Positions 9,008-17,425 of a stretch of 64,000 bases of DNA are shown one piece after another. The notes under the pieces were generated by a model. It searched no databases and was not told the DNA's origin. It saw nothing but the letters and a program-made list of their open reading frames with translations. The position numbers and the translations under genes were made by a program. Each line of letters starts with the position of its first letter. The stretch's first letter is position 1. This DNA is from Hahella sp. (GTDB taxonomy: Bacteria > Pseudomonadota > Gammaproteobacteria > Pseudomonadales > Oleiphilaceae): assembly GCA_028280065.1 (NCBI GenBank), contig JANQMN010000107.1:1-64000 (forward strand). Reading direction: 5' to 3'.

Positions 9008-9238
9008 ATGAAACTCCTCACAAGACATCTAATTTGGATAGTTATTCTTGTATTGGCGCCAACTACGCTGCTGGCAAAATCTTCAAGTCCGGTCAGCACC
9101 AATAGTCAGATTGTTGGAATAGAGGAGCTTGGTCTGGTTTTAGTCGGCCCACAAAAATCATTGCTCGCAGCAGAAGCGCTCATAAAACAATTTAAAGAAA
9201 ATACTGATGTATCGATACTTGATGAGAAGGGGCTTTAA
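9008..9238 (+). CDS. Small exported protein of unknown function
   Basis: 76 residues with a good signal peptide (basic MKLLTRH, hydrophobic core IWIVILVLAP, cleavage likely after LLA) and ~50 mature residues without cysteines. The ribosome binding site is weak (GAAAAGAAAATT). Not recognised. It lies in a stretch of broken genes and may itself be a shortened gene. Confidence 0.4.
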   Translation: MKLLTRHLIWIVILVLAPTTLLAKSSSPVSTNSQIVGIEELGLVLVGPQKSLLAAEALIKQFKENTDVSILDEKGL

Positions 9239-9287
9239 ATATTAACGGATTCAAGTACTGTATGCGCAGCGGCGTTTAACTTGCAAT

Positions 9288-9437
9288 ATGCGCACTCAGT
9301 TTGAAAATCCGAATTCCGAGGTACTTGTTCATCCACGCCCGAGAGGAAAAAGATATCGAAGACCTCCTTGGCTGGAAAAAATTCTTTTTAACCGCTGCCA
9401 GCGGTACACTTTCGGATATCTGTATCAAACCTTATGA
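9288..9437 (+). CDS. Short basic ORF, unrecognised
   Basis: A 49-codon frame (MRTQFENPNSEVLVHPRPRG, then RRPPWLEKILFNR) ends 21 bp before the start of the disrupted PNPOx-like gene. It has no clear ribosome binding site. The composition looks coding (proline/arginine-rich then aromatic), so it could be a small gene or the tail of a lost one. Confidence 0.25.
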   Translation: MRTQFENPNSEVLVHPRPRGKRYRRPPWLEKILFNRCQRYTFGYLYQTL

Positions 9438-9458
9438 ATTGAAAGGAATTATTGCGTC

Positions 9459-10276
9459 ATGGGACAACAGTTTTCTGAGTTAACGGAAAAGCAGATCAGG
9501 TTTATTTCAAAGCAAAAACTCTTTTTTGTCGGCACCGCTACAGCTGATAGCAAAGTAAATATTTCTCCTAAAGGTATGGATTCTTTTAAAGTTTTGGATA
9601 ATAAGACGGTCTTGTGGCTCAACGTTACCGGTAGCGGCAACGAAACGGCAGCGCACGTACAGTCCCATCATAGGCTCTGTTGACATTTGGTTGTCACCTC
9701 TGTTGAGGCTAAATTTTCATCAATCTAGGCACGAGGAGCGTAGTTTGGTTATTCCAAATGAGCGACGAGCAACAACGAGTGATGGAAATTTAGCCTCAAC
9801 CCAGAGGGCTGAAAGCCATTTTTCGTCCACCTACGTTGTCAGTCGCTTATGTAGAATAACTACACTACGCTCCCTGCCGCCTTGTTGGACAAAAAATGGC
9901 TTCCAGCAGAGGTAACAACCAAATGTCAACAGAGCCTAAAATGACCGTCATGTTTGCCGCGTTCGAGGGGAATCCCATGATCTTGCGGCTCTACGGCAAT
10001 GCCAAGGCAATACATAGAAACGATGCAGAGTGGCAAACATGTATCGAACTTTTTCCTCCTTTACCGGGTGCCCGCCAAATTTTTAAGCTGTCTTTGGAAA
10101 TGGTACAAAGCTCTTGTGGTATGTCAGTGCCATTTTTCGACTATGTTGGAGAAAGGGAGCAACTCAAAGACTGGGCGATAAAGAAAGGAGATGATGGCAT
10201 CAAAGAATACTGGCGACAAAAAAACCAAGTGAGCTTAGATGGTATACACACCAGAATTCTTGACAAAAATATTTAA
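9459..10276 (+). pseudogene. Pyridoxamine 5'-phosphate oxidase-like flavoprotein gene, interrupted by a MITE
   Basis: The first part (MGQQFSELTEKQIRFISKQK, FFVGTATADSKVNISPKGMD, WLNVTGSGNETAAHV) and the part from ~9939 (KMTVMFAAFEGNPMILRLYG) are the N- and C-terminal halves of one PNPOx-family split-barrel protein. They are separated by a 264-bp palindromic element at 9673-9936 flanked by TA. Joining 9672 directly to 9939 gives a continuous 183-residue frame with the family's expected spacing. A ribosome binding site (AAAGGAA) precedes the ATG. As it stands the gene encodes only a ~70-residue stub ending inside the element. Confidence 0.8.
9673..9936. mobile_element. MITE with ~34-bp terminal inverted repeats and TA target duplication
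   Basis: The ends are GGCTCTGTTGACATTTGGTT at 9673 and its reverse complement ending at 9936. The arms match over about 34 bp with two mismatches and are flanked by TA on both sides (9671-9672 and 9937-9938). There is no transposase. Inside are two further long inverted repeats (9702-9716 with 9786-9800, perfect; 9809-9829 with 9886-9906, 19 of 21), so the element folds into a terminal stem with two arms. The TA duplication suggests mobilisation by an IS630/Tc1-type transposase, which is inference. Confidence 0.85.
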
Positions 10277-10398
10277 CCCTTTGTGGAGAGTAATGGCGAC
10301 TTCCAACATGGGCATGCGACCACTTGACATCTTTTAACCAGCCCTTAACTTAGTGCGTTTCGATACCTATGAAGTCTAATACTACAATAGGAGGGTGA

Positions 10399-11448
10399 GT
10401 GGCTGCGCACCTATTAGGCACCACAGAGATTGGCTCGACGATCGTCAAAACAGAAAAGCCAGCCTATCTGCTACATCAGCCGCTGAAACAACAAGTCGCC
10501 CGAGATTTGGGCCGGGAGTACTCACAGTTTCTGGCGCACCCGGAATTCGACGCAAACGAGGATATCATTGACTGGTTTGCCGAATCTGATGGTGAAGTCA
10601 AGCCATTTTACGAACTCTCCGATCTCGAGCAGGTGCACTATGTGGGCCGTATCGATGCAATACTCCGCTCCCTGCGGACGTTAGCCGATAAGTATCTCTC
10701 CAGCGGTGATGCCTCGCAAATCGCTATCGGGACCGCACTCAAGTCTGCCGCGCATGAACCTGCGGCCGAATTCCGCTACATGGTAGGCGGTCAACCTGTC
10801 ATTACCTTTTGGGGATTCGAGCAGTCCGCACCGGATTACGCCGACCTGCTTCAGCGATATGTAGAATTGACGAATCCTCCTCCGGTGCCGGAACCCGAGC
10901 CGGTTGTACCTAAACCCCTGGAGCCAGAGCCTGAACCTAGTCCAGTCCCGGTGGTACAACCAAAAGAGGTAACTATTGAAACGGCTGAGCCTGTCAAGAT
11001 TGAAGCCAGTCCCGGACCATCAAGGAAGATCAACTGGTCTCGTTTGCTCATTTGGTTGTTCTGGTTACTGCTCATTGCCTTATTGCTTTGGTTGCTGAGA
11101 ACCTGCGTCGACGAGATCACCCGGTATTCCCCCGTCTACACTAATGAATTAGGAGAGCAAGCCATCAACTGTAGCGATACTTCCCGATCAGGCAAGAACA
11201 ACGCTGCCTCCTTCACCGTTAGCCTCGGCGAAAGCTACGGGTCGGCTGATTTCTACTATGAAATGTATAGTATAAAGGATCGGATGATTGTTACCGCCGA
11301 TGGCAAAACATTGCTGGATACCGGTTGCGTGAGTGGCAACAAAACCGTGGAACTCTCTATTGAGAAAAACAGCAAAGTTGTGGTCCAGGTTGTCCCAGCT
11401 TGCGAAGGTGGCTCCACCAAATGGGATTTCCGCTTGAGTTGCCCCTAA
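10399..11448 (+). CDS. Srf-cluster membrane protein, shared N-terminal domain plus periplasmic beta domain
   Basis: 349 residues from a GTG with an AGGAGGG site. Residues 1-160 form a soluble domain (IGSTIVKTEKPAYLLHQPLK, later PAAEFRYMVGGQPVITFWGF) that recurs in the protein at 20147. A proline/glutamate-rich linker (PVPEPEPVV) follows, then one membrane helix (about 215-233) and a ~110-residue domain with AASFTVSLGESYGSADFYYE and four cysteines, probably outside the inner membrane. First gene of the seven-gene cluster. By order it may stand where srfA is found next to srfB/srfC, but I cannot confirm homology to SrfA. Confidence 0.65.
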   Translation: MAAHLLGTTEIGSTIVKTEKPAYLLHQPLKQQVARDLGREYSQFLAHPEFDANEDIIDWFAESDGEVKPFYELSDLEQVHYVGRIDAILRSLRTLADKYLSSGDASQIAIGTALKSAAHEPAAEFRYMVGGQPVITFWGFEQSAPDYADLLQRYVELTNPPPVPEPEPVVPKPLEPEPEPSPVPVVQPKEVTIETAEPVKIEASPGPSRKINWSRLLIWLFWLLLIALLLWLLRTCVDEITRYSPVYTNELGEQAINCSDTSRSGKNNAASFTVSLGESYGSADFYYEMYSIKDRMIVTADGKTLLDTGCVSGNKTVELSIEKNSKVVVQVVPACEGGSTKWDFRLSCP

Positions 11449-11697
11449 ATGTCAGAGAGGACCATTAGCTGCGCATACCGGGTTGATATCAAATCGTTGC
11501 TCAATTGTTGTCCATTCACTGGCAAATGCCAGTATTTTCAAGCTGTTCTACCCTTCATTACGCCGGTTACCTACCAGAATCGAATGGGCGTCTGCTATAT
11601 TTGGCAATTTAGGGGTAACAAATGGCAAGCGAGAAACTGCGTATCTGGCAAGAAATGCAGGCTACTGGAAGGAAGGACTTTGCCACTTCGAAACTAG
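11449..11697 (+). CDS. Short cysteine-rich ORF between cluster genes, doubtful
   Basis: An ATG directly abuts the preceding stop (TAA-ATG) and opens an 82-codon frame with eight cysteines (SERTISCAYRVDIKSLLNCC). There is no independent ribosome binding site and no recognised domain. It fills the 273-bp gap before the SrfB-like gene. Another frame (11483-11725) overlaps it equally well. It could be a small gene, an insertion or noncoding leader. Confidence 0.2.
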   Translation: MSERTISCAYRVDIKSLLNCCPFTGKCQYFQAVLPFITPVTYQNRMGVCYIWQFRGNKWQARNCVSGKKCRLLEGRTLPLRN

Positions 11698-11721
11698 TGA
11701 TCTGATGTACAGGAGAGAAAA

Positions 11722-14694
11722 TTGATACCGGAACCTCTTAATGTTGAAGGACGATCGACCCGCTCAGTATCTTTGGTTCCCTATTCGGGCATCCAGTTTC
11801 TCGATTTTGCGCTTAACTTCAATGCACAGAGCAAATCCCGCCTGTTTCGGGTGAAAGCTGACGGGGACCGGCATCGACTCCTCGAATTGCAGGAAGATGA
11901 TGATGGCGTCGATTACATAGATTCCGAAGGTCACAAAATCCCCACCGTCAGCGACGATATTCTACGTATTAATCGTGACAAAACGCTTGCCGCATTTGCC
12001 GGTGTCTGGTTACCGCTTCCGGTTCTGAAAATCGATGAAGAATCTCCGGGTGGGGCTCCTATCTTTGACGAAGGACCACTCAATTGGGTGCGCTTTCGTT
12101 ATTCCCAAATGCCCGAACCCGATAAAGAAGGCAACACCCATCGCCTGGTTTTGGCAGTGGATACGAGTTTATTAAAGCGCTACTCCCGCCGGCCCTATGC
12201 CGCGCCGAGTCCGGAAGATGTGCCCGTGAACTCTGAATTCGCCATGGTAGAACGCCTGGAGCAAATTGCCTGGATGCACAGCCAGGACTGGAGCAAGAGC
12301 ATTGTCGAAAATGCTTATGATGCCTATTTATTCAGTCAGTACGACGAACGTCAGTATCTATCGCGCAAGGAACGGCTTGGTGAGTTTGATATTTGGGCGC
12401 AGTTTGCCAGTCTCATCGGATTTATCGGCGGCTGTGCCGTCATTCCCAGACTGCGGTTTGTCGATACGATTAGCCATGCAGCACAAGACGAAGTGATTAA
12501 GGTAGACCTTGCGCTGGATATGGGAAATTCCCGCACCTGTGGGATTTTGGTGGAATCCTCGGGAGTTGGAGAGGTCGATTTTAACAACAGCTATTCCCTG
12601 GAATTGAGAGACTTAAGTTCCCCGGAACATATATACAACGAACCCTTTCCCAGTCGCATCGAGTTTCACCGGGAATCCTTTGGCAATAACCGATTGACCT
12701 TGCGTAGCAGGGCAGATGCATTCAATTGGATTGCCCCGGTACGGGTTGGACACGAGGCCTCTCGTCTATCCTATTATTCGTCGGATGCAGATGGTATTAC
12801 CGGATTATCCAGTCCCAAGCGTTACTTGTGGGATACCCGTGAGCAAATACACGAGTGGCACTTTAACGGCTATAGCGCTGGCCAGGCTAAAAATGCAGGC
12901 GCACTGGAACCGGCAACCAAAGGGCCATTCTTTCGCTTCCTGACCAACTCCGGCGATGAGTGGGATCAGAACAATCCTGAATCCACCTGTGCAACGCGAG
13001 CTAAATATTCACGTAGCTCGATGATGATGTTCTATCTGGCGGAGATCTTCGCCCAGACTATGATGCACATTAACTCTTATGGGCTGCGTAAACGCCGTCC
13101 TTATACCGATATCCCCCGCCGATTGAACCGCATCATATTGACCATGCCGACAGCCATGACCATTCCGGAGCGTTTACTGTTTGAAAAGTGGGCAAAACTT
13201 GCTCTGAAGATTGTGGCGACCGATTGCAAACTAACTGAGGACCAGCTTCCGGAGTTGGTGATGCAGTGGGATGAGGCCATTGGCACCCAGACGGTATTTC
13301 TATACAACGAAATCAAGTCGAACTACCGCGGAGATATGGATTTATTCTTCGAAGCCACAGGGAATACAGACCCTGTGGGTTTGGATAAGCCAGCTTCTGA
13401 AGGAAGTATCAGAATTGCCAGCCTGGATATTGGGGGCGGCACCACGGATCTGATCATTACCAGTTATCGTCTGTCCGAGGGATCATCATTAACCCCTAAA
13501 CAAGAATTAGGCGAAGGCTTCAATATAGCGGGCGATGACATTCTTCGAGCGATTATTGAAGAACATATCCTGCCTGAATTAAAGACCTATATAGAAAGTC
13601 AGGGAGTCAATAACTCCAGCGAACTGCTCGCCTCAATCCTCGGTGGCAGCCGGGCTAACGATGATGTTCGGCGCAGTGCGTTGCAGCGGCAATTCTGCCT
13701 GCAGGTCGCCATTCCCTGCGCCTTGAGAATCGTTGAACTGTACGAGTCCTTCGAGCCGTCCCGGGGCAATCAGACGGTGACCATCGAGTGTTCTCAAGTG
13801 CTTTCCGGGAGCCGCTCTCCTCACCTGGAAGTGGTCGATTTTATTCGTGACGCTGTCAAGGAAGCCGGTGGCAATGACTTCCAATTCAACGATATCGTTT
13901 TTGATGTGAGTATGCGGGCCGTGGATAAAACCGTTGGCCAAACGATCGGACCGGTACTTTCCGATATGTGTGAGCTTATCCATCTGTATTCCTGTGACTT
14001 TCTGCTTATTTCCGGGCGTCCCAGCGTAATGCCTGCGGTGCGCAATAAAGTGCTGTCGAAAATGCCGGTGAACGTTAACAAAATCATCGCCATGGGGCAG
14101 TACAAAGTAGGCGATTGGTATCCGTTTCGGAGTAATTTCGGTTATCTGGAAGATCCCAAAACCACTGCGGCTGTCGGAGCGATGGTTTGTGCTTTGTCCG
14201 AAGGGTATCTGCAGCGATTTACCTTGTTAAGCCGAAAGATTGCCTTGAAATCTACGGTCAATTTCATCGGTATTCTGGAAGATACCGGACATATCAAAGA
14301 CAGTAACCTGTTCTTCAGTAATATTGATCTTGATTCGGAACTACAGGGCACATCGTCCGAACTAGTCGCTTCTTTCAAGTTCAGCGGTCCCATGTTTGTT
14401 GGTTTCAGGCAGTTGTCGGTAGAGCGATGGCCAGCAACGCCACTATTCAAGGTGGAGTTCAAGGATCCCGAAAATGCAAGGCATTTGGCTCTACCTTTGA
14501 AACTGACCCTGGGCCTACTTCCTCGGGATGAAGACCGGGCCTTTAAAGTATTCGATATTCAGGATATTGAAGATGCCGAGGGCAATGCCCGGCCACTGAG
14601 AGATGTGCGTTTTAGTCTGCAAACCACCACGAATTCTCAAGGACATTGGACTGATACAGGTGTCTTTAAAATCTCGTCTCATATGCACCACTAA
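11722..14694 (+). CDS. srfB: SrfB-family protein, actin/Hsp70-fold ATPase
   Basis: 990 residues, matching the usual length of SrfB ('virulence factor SrfB'). Actin-fold nucleotide motifs are visible: phosphate-1 loop LDMGNSRTCG (D266-S270), phosphate-2 loop SLDIGGGTTDL (D569-D576), and the adenosine motif LISGRPSVMPAV near residue 763. No signal peptide or membrane segment, so it is probably cytoplasmic. The TTG start is supported by AGGAGAG eight bases upstream. Followed 20 bp later by the SrfC-like gene. The family is best known from enterobacterial srfABC; its biochemical role is not established, so a chaperone- or filament-like ATPase is inference. Confidence 0.85.
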   Translation: MIPEPLNVEGRSTRSVSLVPYSGIQFLDFALNFNAQSKSRLFRVKADGDRHRLLELQEDDDGVDYIDSEGHKIPTVSDDILRINRDKTLAAFAGVWLPLPVLKIDEESPGGAPIFDEGPLNWVRFRYSQMPEPDKEGNTHRLVLAVDTSLLKRYSRRPYAAPSPEDVPVNSEFAMVERLEQIAWMHSQDWSKSIVENAYDAYLFSQYDERQYLSRKERLGEFDIWAQFASLIGFIGGCAVIPRLRFVDTISHAAQDEVIKVDLALDMGNSRTCGILVESSGVGEVDFNNSYSLELRDLSSPEHIYNEPFPSRIEFHRESFGNNRLTLRSRADAFNWIAPVRVGHEASRLSYYSSDADGITGLSSPKRYLWDTREQIHEWHFNGYSAGQAKNAGALEPATKGPFFRFLTNSGDEWDQNNPESTCATRAKYSRSSMMMFYLAEIFAQTMMHINSYGLRKRRPYTDIPRRLNRIILTMPTAMTIPERLLFEKWAKLALKIVATDCKLTEDQLPELVMQWDEAIGTQTVFLYNEIKSNYRGDMDLFFEATGNTDPVGLDKPASEGSIRIASLDIGGGTTDLIITSYRLSEGSSLTPKQELGEGFNIAGDDILRAIIEEHILPELKTYIESQGVNNSSELLASILGGSRANDDVRRSALQRQFCLQVAIPCALRIVELYESFEPSRGNQTVTIECSQVLSGSRSPHLEVVDFIRDAVKEAGGNDFQFNDIVFDVSMRAVDKTVGQTIGPVLSDMCELIHLYSCDFLLISGRPSVMPAVRNKVLSKMPVNVNKIIAMGQYKVGDWYPFRSNFGYLEDPKTTAAVGAMVCALSEGYLQRFTLLSRKIALKSTVNFIGILEDTGHIKDSNLFFSNIDLDSELQGTSSELVASFKFSGPMFVGFRQLSVERWPATPLFKVEFKDPENARHLALPLKLTLGLLPRDEDRAFKVFDIQDIEDAEGNARPLRDVRFSLQTTTNSQGHWTDTGVFKISSHMHH

Positions 14695-14714
14695 GAGCAT
14701 CAAGGCTAATTACC

Positions 14715-17369
14715 ATGGCAAATCAAGACCAGTTAATGCAACGCTGCCGAAATGGAGAAACCGTTTGCTCGGGATTTCTTGAGTGGTGCGGGCAATATCC
14801 AAAAATAGTTGGGCAGCACAGCCAGGCAATTCGTCACAGTTTCAATCGTTATGCGCGCCAATTTGAACGTTTGGAAAAAGCCGCGGAGCGCCCGATGGGG
14901 GTTGCCGTTTTCGGCCCCAGTCAGGCGGGAAAATCGTATCTGATTTCAGCGCTGGCACGACAAGGCACAAAGCCGCTCATGGCCAGATTTGGCACCGAGC
15001 TAACCGATTTTGTCAAAGACATTAATCCGGGCGGAGGCAAGGAATCCACTGGGATTGTCACTCGCTTCACGGTAAAGGACATCCAGTCGCCACATCCCGA
15101 ATCTCCCGTGGTGCTAAGACTTCTCAGTGAATTGGATATCATAAAGATCATCACCAACTCCTATTTCTCCGATGTCCAGGCCAGTGCGATTCCTCGGCTG
15201 GATACAGAACAGATCGAAGAAGCCCTCAAACAGGCGGAAACAATGGCCTCGGCGACTTTTCAGGGCAGCCTGAAACACCGGGATATTTATGACTTTCGCA
15301 ATTATCTTGCCCGCTATTTTCGCGGGATTGCCCGGCTTGAGTGTTTCGATGATGCGATTTGGATGCGCCTGATAGAGCTACTGCCAAAGTTGCCCATTCA
15401 ACCGCGTTCTGAGCTGCTAGCCCTGTTTTGGGGAGGGCACGACGCCTTCACCCAATTGTACCGTAGGCTTTTTGAGGCTCTGCAAAATCTCGGGTTTGCA
15501 GAGCATGCCTATTGTGCTCTGGAAACAAACAGCAGTGTCCAGGGAGCCCTTCTACCGCGAAGCGAAAGTGTCATTGATGTTGCCACGTTGAATGATTTGG
15601 GGGCGGAGCAATCATCTACCATCACCACCAAATCTGAAACGGGTACCACCATCACCCTGCGACGCTGCGATCTTGCCGCACTCATTGCGGAGCTTGTGAT
15701 TCGGATGGAAGACAAGCCTTATGATTATTTTGACTATACGGATCTACTCGATTTTCCCGGCTATCGGGCCCGTGAAGAAATCGAAGACGTTGATTCTTTC
15801 CTGGTGAAAAAGAACGGACTGCCGAAATTCTTTCTGCGTGGCAAGGTAGACTTTCTGTATCGCCGCTACCGAGAAGACCGCGAACTGACCAGCATGATTC
15901 TTTGTGTGGCCGCCAGTAATCAAGATGTCAATAGCCTGCCCGAAGCCGTCTTTGAATGGATCAGCGACACCCATGGGGAAACCCCGGAACAACGCTTCGG
16001 TAAAAAAACCACATTGTTTCTCGCCCTCACCATGTTCGACAAAGAGTTTGAAGAAAAACAAGGCATGGGTGAAAAAGATGAAGACTATGTAAACCAATGG
16101 GAAACCCGTCTGCATGCTTCAATTTGGGAGTTTCTCGGCAAGCAACATGACTGGGTGGGTAACTGGGATGGAAATGGACCCTTTAATAACACCTTCTGGA
16201 TTCGCAATCCCAATTACAAAGCAAAGCATATATTCCAATATGATGAAAATGGCTCCGAAGTCGGCATTGTTGAATCTCCCCGAGAGCGGAAGCGTATTGA
16301 AAAGCTGAGACAAGGATTTCTAAATAATCCCAATGTTACTCAGCATTTTAAAGACGCAACCACTGCCTTTGATGAAGCATTGAAACCCAACGAAGGTGGG
16401 GTGAATTATCTGGCAAAACAACTGGGTGGCATCTGCGATCCAAACCTGAAGGCCAATCAACTGCATGACCAGGTCAATCGCCTGTACGCGGAAATTAAGG
16501 ATCAAATATCCAGCTACCATGTTGGCGATGACCATACGGAAATGGTTAACAAGAGAGTTAATGGTAGTAAGTTGACTGTGCGCACCCTGGCCCGCTGTGC
16601 TGAAGCCCAGCGATTTGGCAACTTTCTTCGTGAGATTCAAATCACCGAGGATGAAACCACCAGGATTTACTATCGACTTCATAGAGAAGGTCCGGCACAC
16701 AATGCTGAAGCGGATGAGACTGCGGACGTCAGTGGTGGAGAGTCATTCCTGGCCGGCGTCCTTGATGATATAGCACCTTCGACTACGAACAATGAAGCTG
16801 CTTCTCAGCGCTCTGTATTTGCCGAAGCCTATGCTGACGAGGTTATGTCAACCTGGGTTTCACGTTTGCATGACATCGCCTCTGATCCGGTTACCTTGGG
16901 GTACTATTTACTTTCATCGAATGTATTGCTGGAGTTGATCAAAGAACTCGGGGCCGGAGCTCATCGAGTTAAACTGAAAGACGAAATCTCTGAAGTGGTG
17001 AGTGCAACGGAACGTAAGCGCTTGACAGTGCATGATGCTGTCAAATTACCCGCCCGCCGATCAGCACGCATTATCAATGATTTTGTAAATTTCCTAGCAT
17101 TCGACAAACTTCCACTGGCTGAAAGACCGCAGATTCAGGGGAGGGCGGTATTTTCACCGCAACCGGCTGTGCAAGGCCTACCAACATTGCAACCAGCGCC
17201 GCAATCCTTTGAAATTCAGTATACCCGCGACTGGTTGAAAGCATTTCTGGAATTCGTCTTGCTTAATGTTTCCCATGACCCCATGGGGTCGGGTGGCGAT
17301 TCCGACGCCGGATTTTTCGATCCCGTAGCCAACCAGACCTTGGGGGATATCTTAGCTAAAGCAAGCTGA
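14715..17369 (+). CDS. srfC: SrfC-family protein, dynamin-like P-loop GTPase
   Basis: 884 residues. Near the N-terminus is a P-loop FGPSQAGKSYL (residues 66-76). A probable G3 motif LLDFPGYRARE (D..G) is near residue 345, followed by a TMFDKEFEEK stretch near 438 that could act as G4. A long helical C-terminal half follows. This layout matches 'putative virulence factor' SrfC and resembles dynamin-like or GTPase-effector proteins. No membrane segment. Starts 20 bp after the SrfB-like gene, so the two are almost certainly co-translated. Partnership with SrfB follows from conserved gene order in known srf clusters; the activity is inference. Confidence 0.82.
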   Translation: MANQDQLMQRCRNGETVCSGFLEWCGQYPKIVGQHSQAIRHSFNRYARQFERLEKAAERPMGVAVFGPSQAGKSYLISALARQGTKPLMARFGTELTDFVKDINPGGGKESTGIVTRFTVKDIQSPHPESPVVLRLLSELDIIKIITNSYFSDVQASAIPRLDTEQIEEALKQAETMASATFQGSLKHRDIYDFRNYLARYFRGIARLECFDDAIWMRLIELLPKLPIQPRSELLALFWGGHDAFTQLYRRLFEALQNLGFAEHAYCALETNSSVQGALLPRSESVIDVATLNDLGAEQSSTITTKSETGTTITLRRCDLAALIAELVIRMEDKPYDYFDYTDLLDFPGYRAREEIEDVDSFLVKKNGLPKFFLRGKVDFLYRRYREDRELTSMILCVAASNQDVNSLPEAVFEWISDTHGETPEQRFGKKTTLFLALTMFDKEFEEKQGMGEKDEDYVNQWETRLHASIWEFLGKQHDWVGNWDGNGPFNNTFWIRNPNYKAKHIFQYDENGSEVGIVESPRERKRIEKLRQGFLNNPNVTQHFKDATTAFDEALKPNEGGVNYLAKQLGGICDPNLKANQLHDQVNRLYAEIKDQISSYHVGDDHTEMVNKRVNGSKLTVRTLARCAEAQRFGNFLREIQITEDETTRIYYRLHREGPAHNAEADETADVSGGESFLAGVLDDIAPSTTNNEAASQRSVFAEAYADEVMSTWVSRLHDIASDPVTLGYYLLSSNVLLELIKELGAGAHRVKLKDEISEVVSATERKRLTVHDAVKLPARRSARIINDFVNFLAFDKLPLAERPQIQGRAVFSPQPAVQGLPTLQPAPQSFEIQYTRDWLKAFLEFVLLNVSHDPMGSGGDSDAGFFDPVANQTLGDILAKAS

Positions 17370-17425
17370 ATGGAAACACTGATAGAACTTAGACTAGACC
17401 CTGCCTGTTTAAGAGAGAGATTTTA

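Noticed and set aside
9691-9915. 74-codon ORF inside the MITE
   Set aside because: It is made of the element's inverted repeats and has no protein-like composition.
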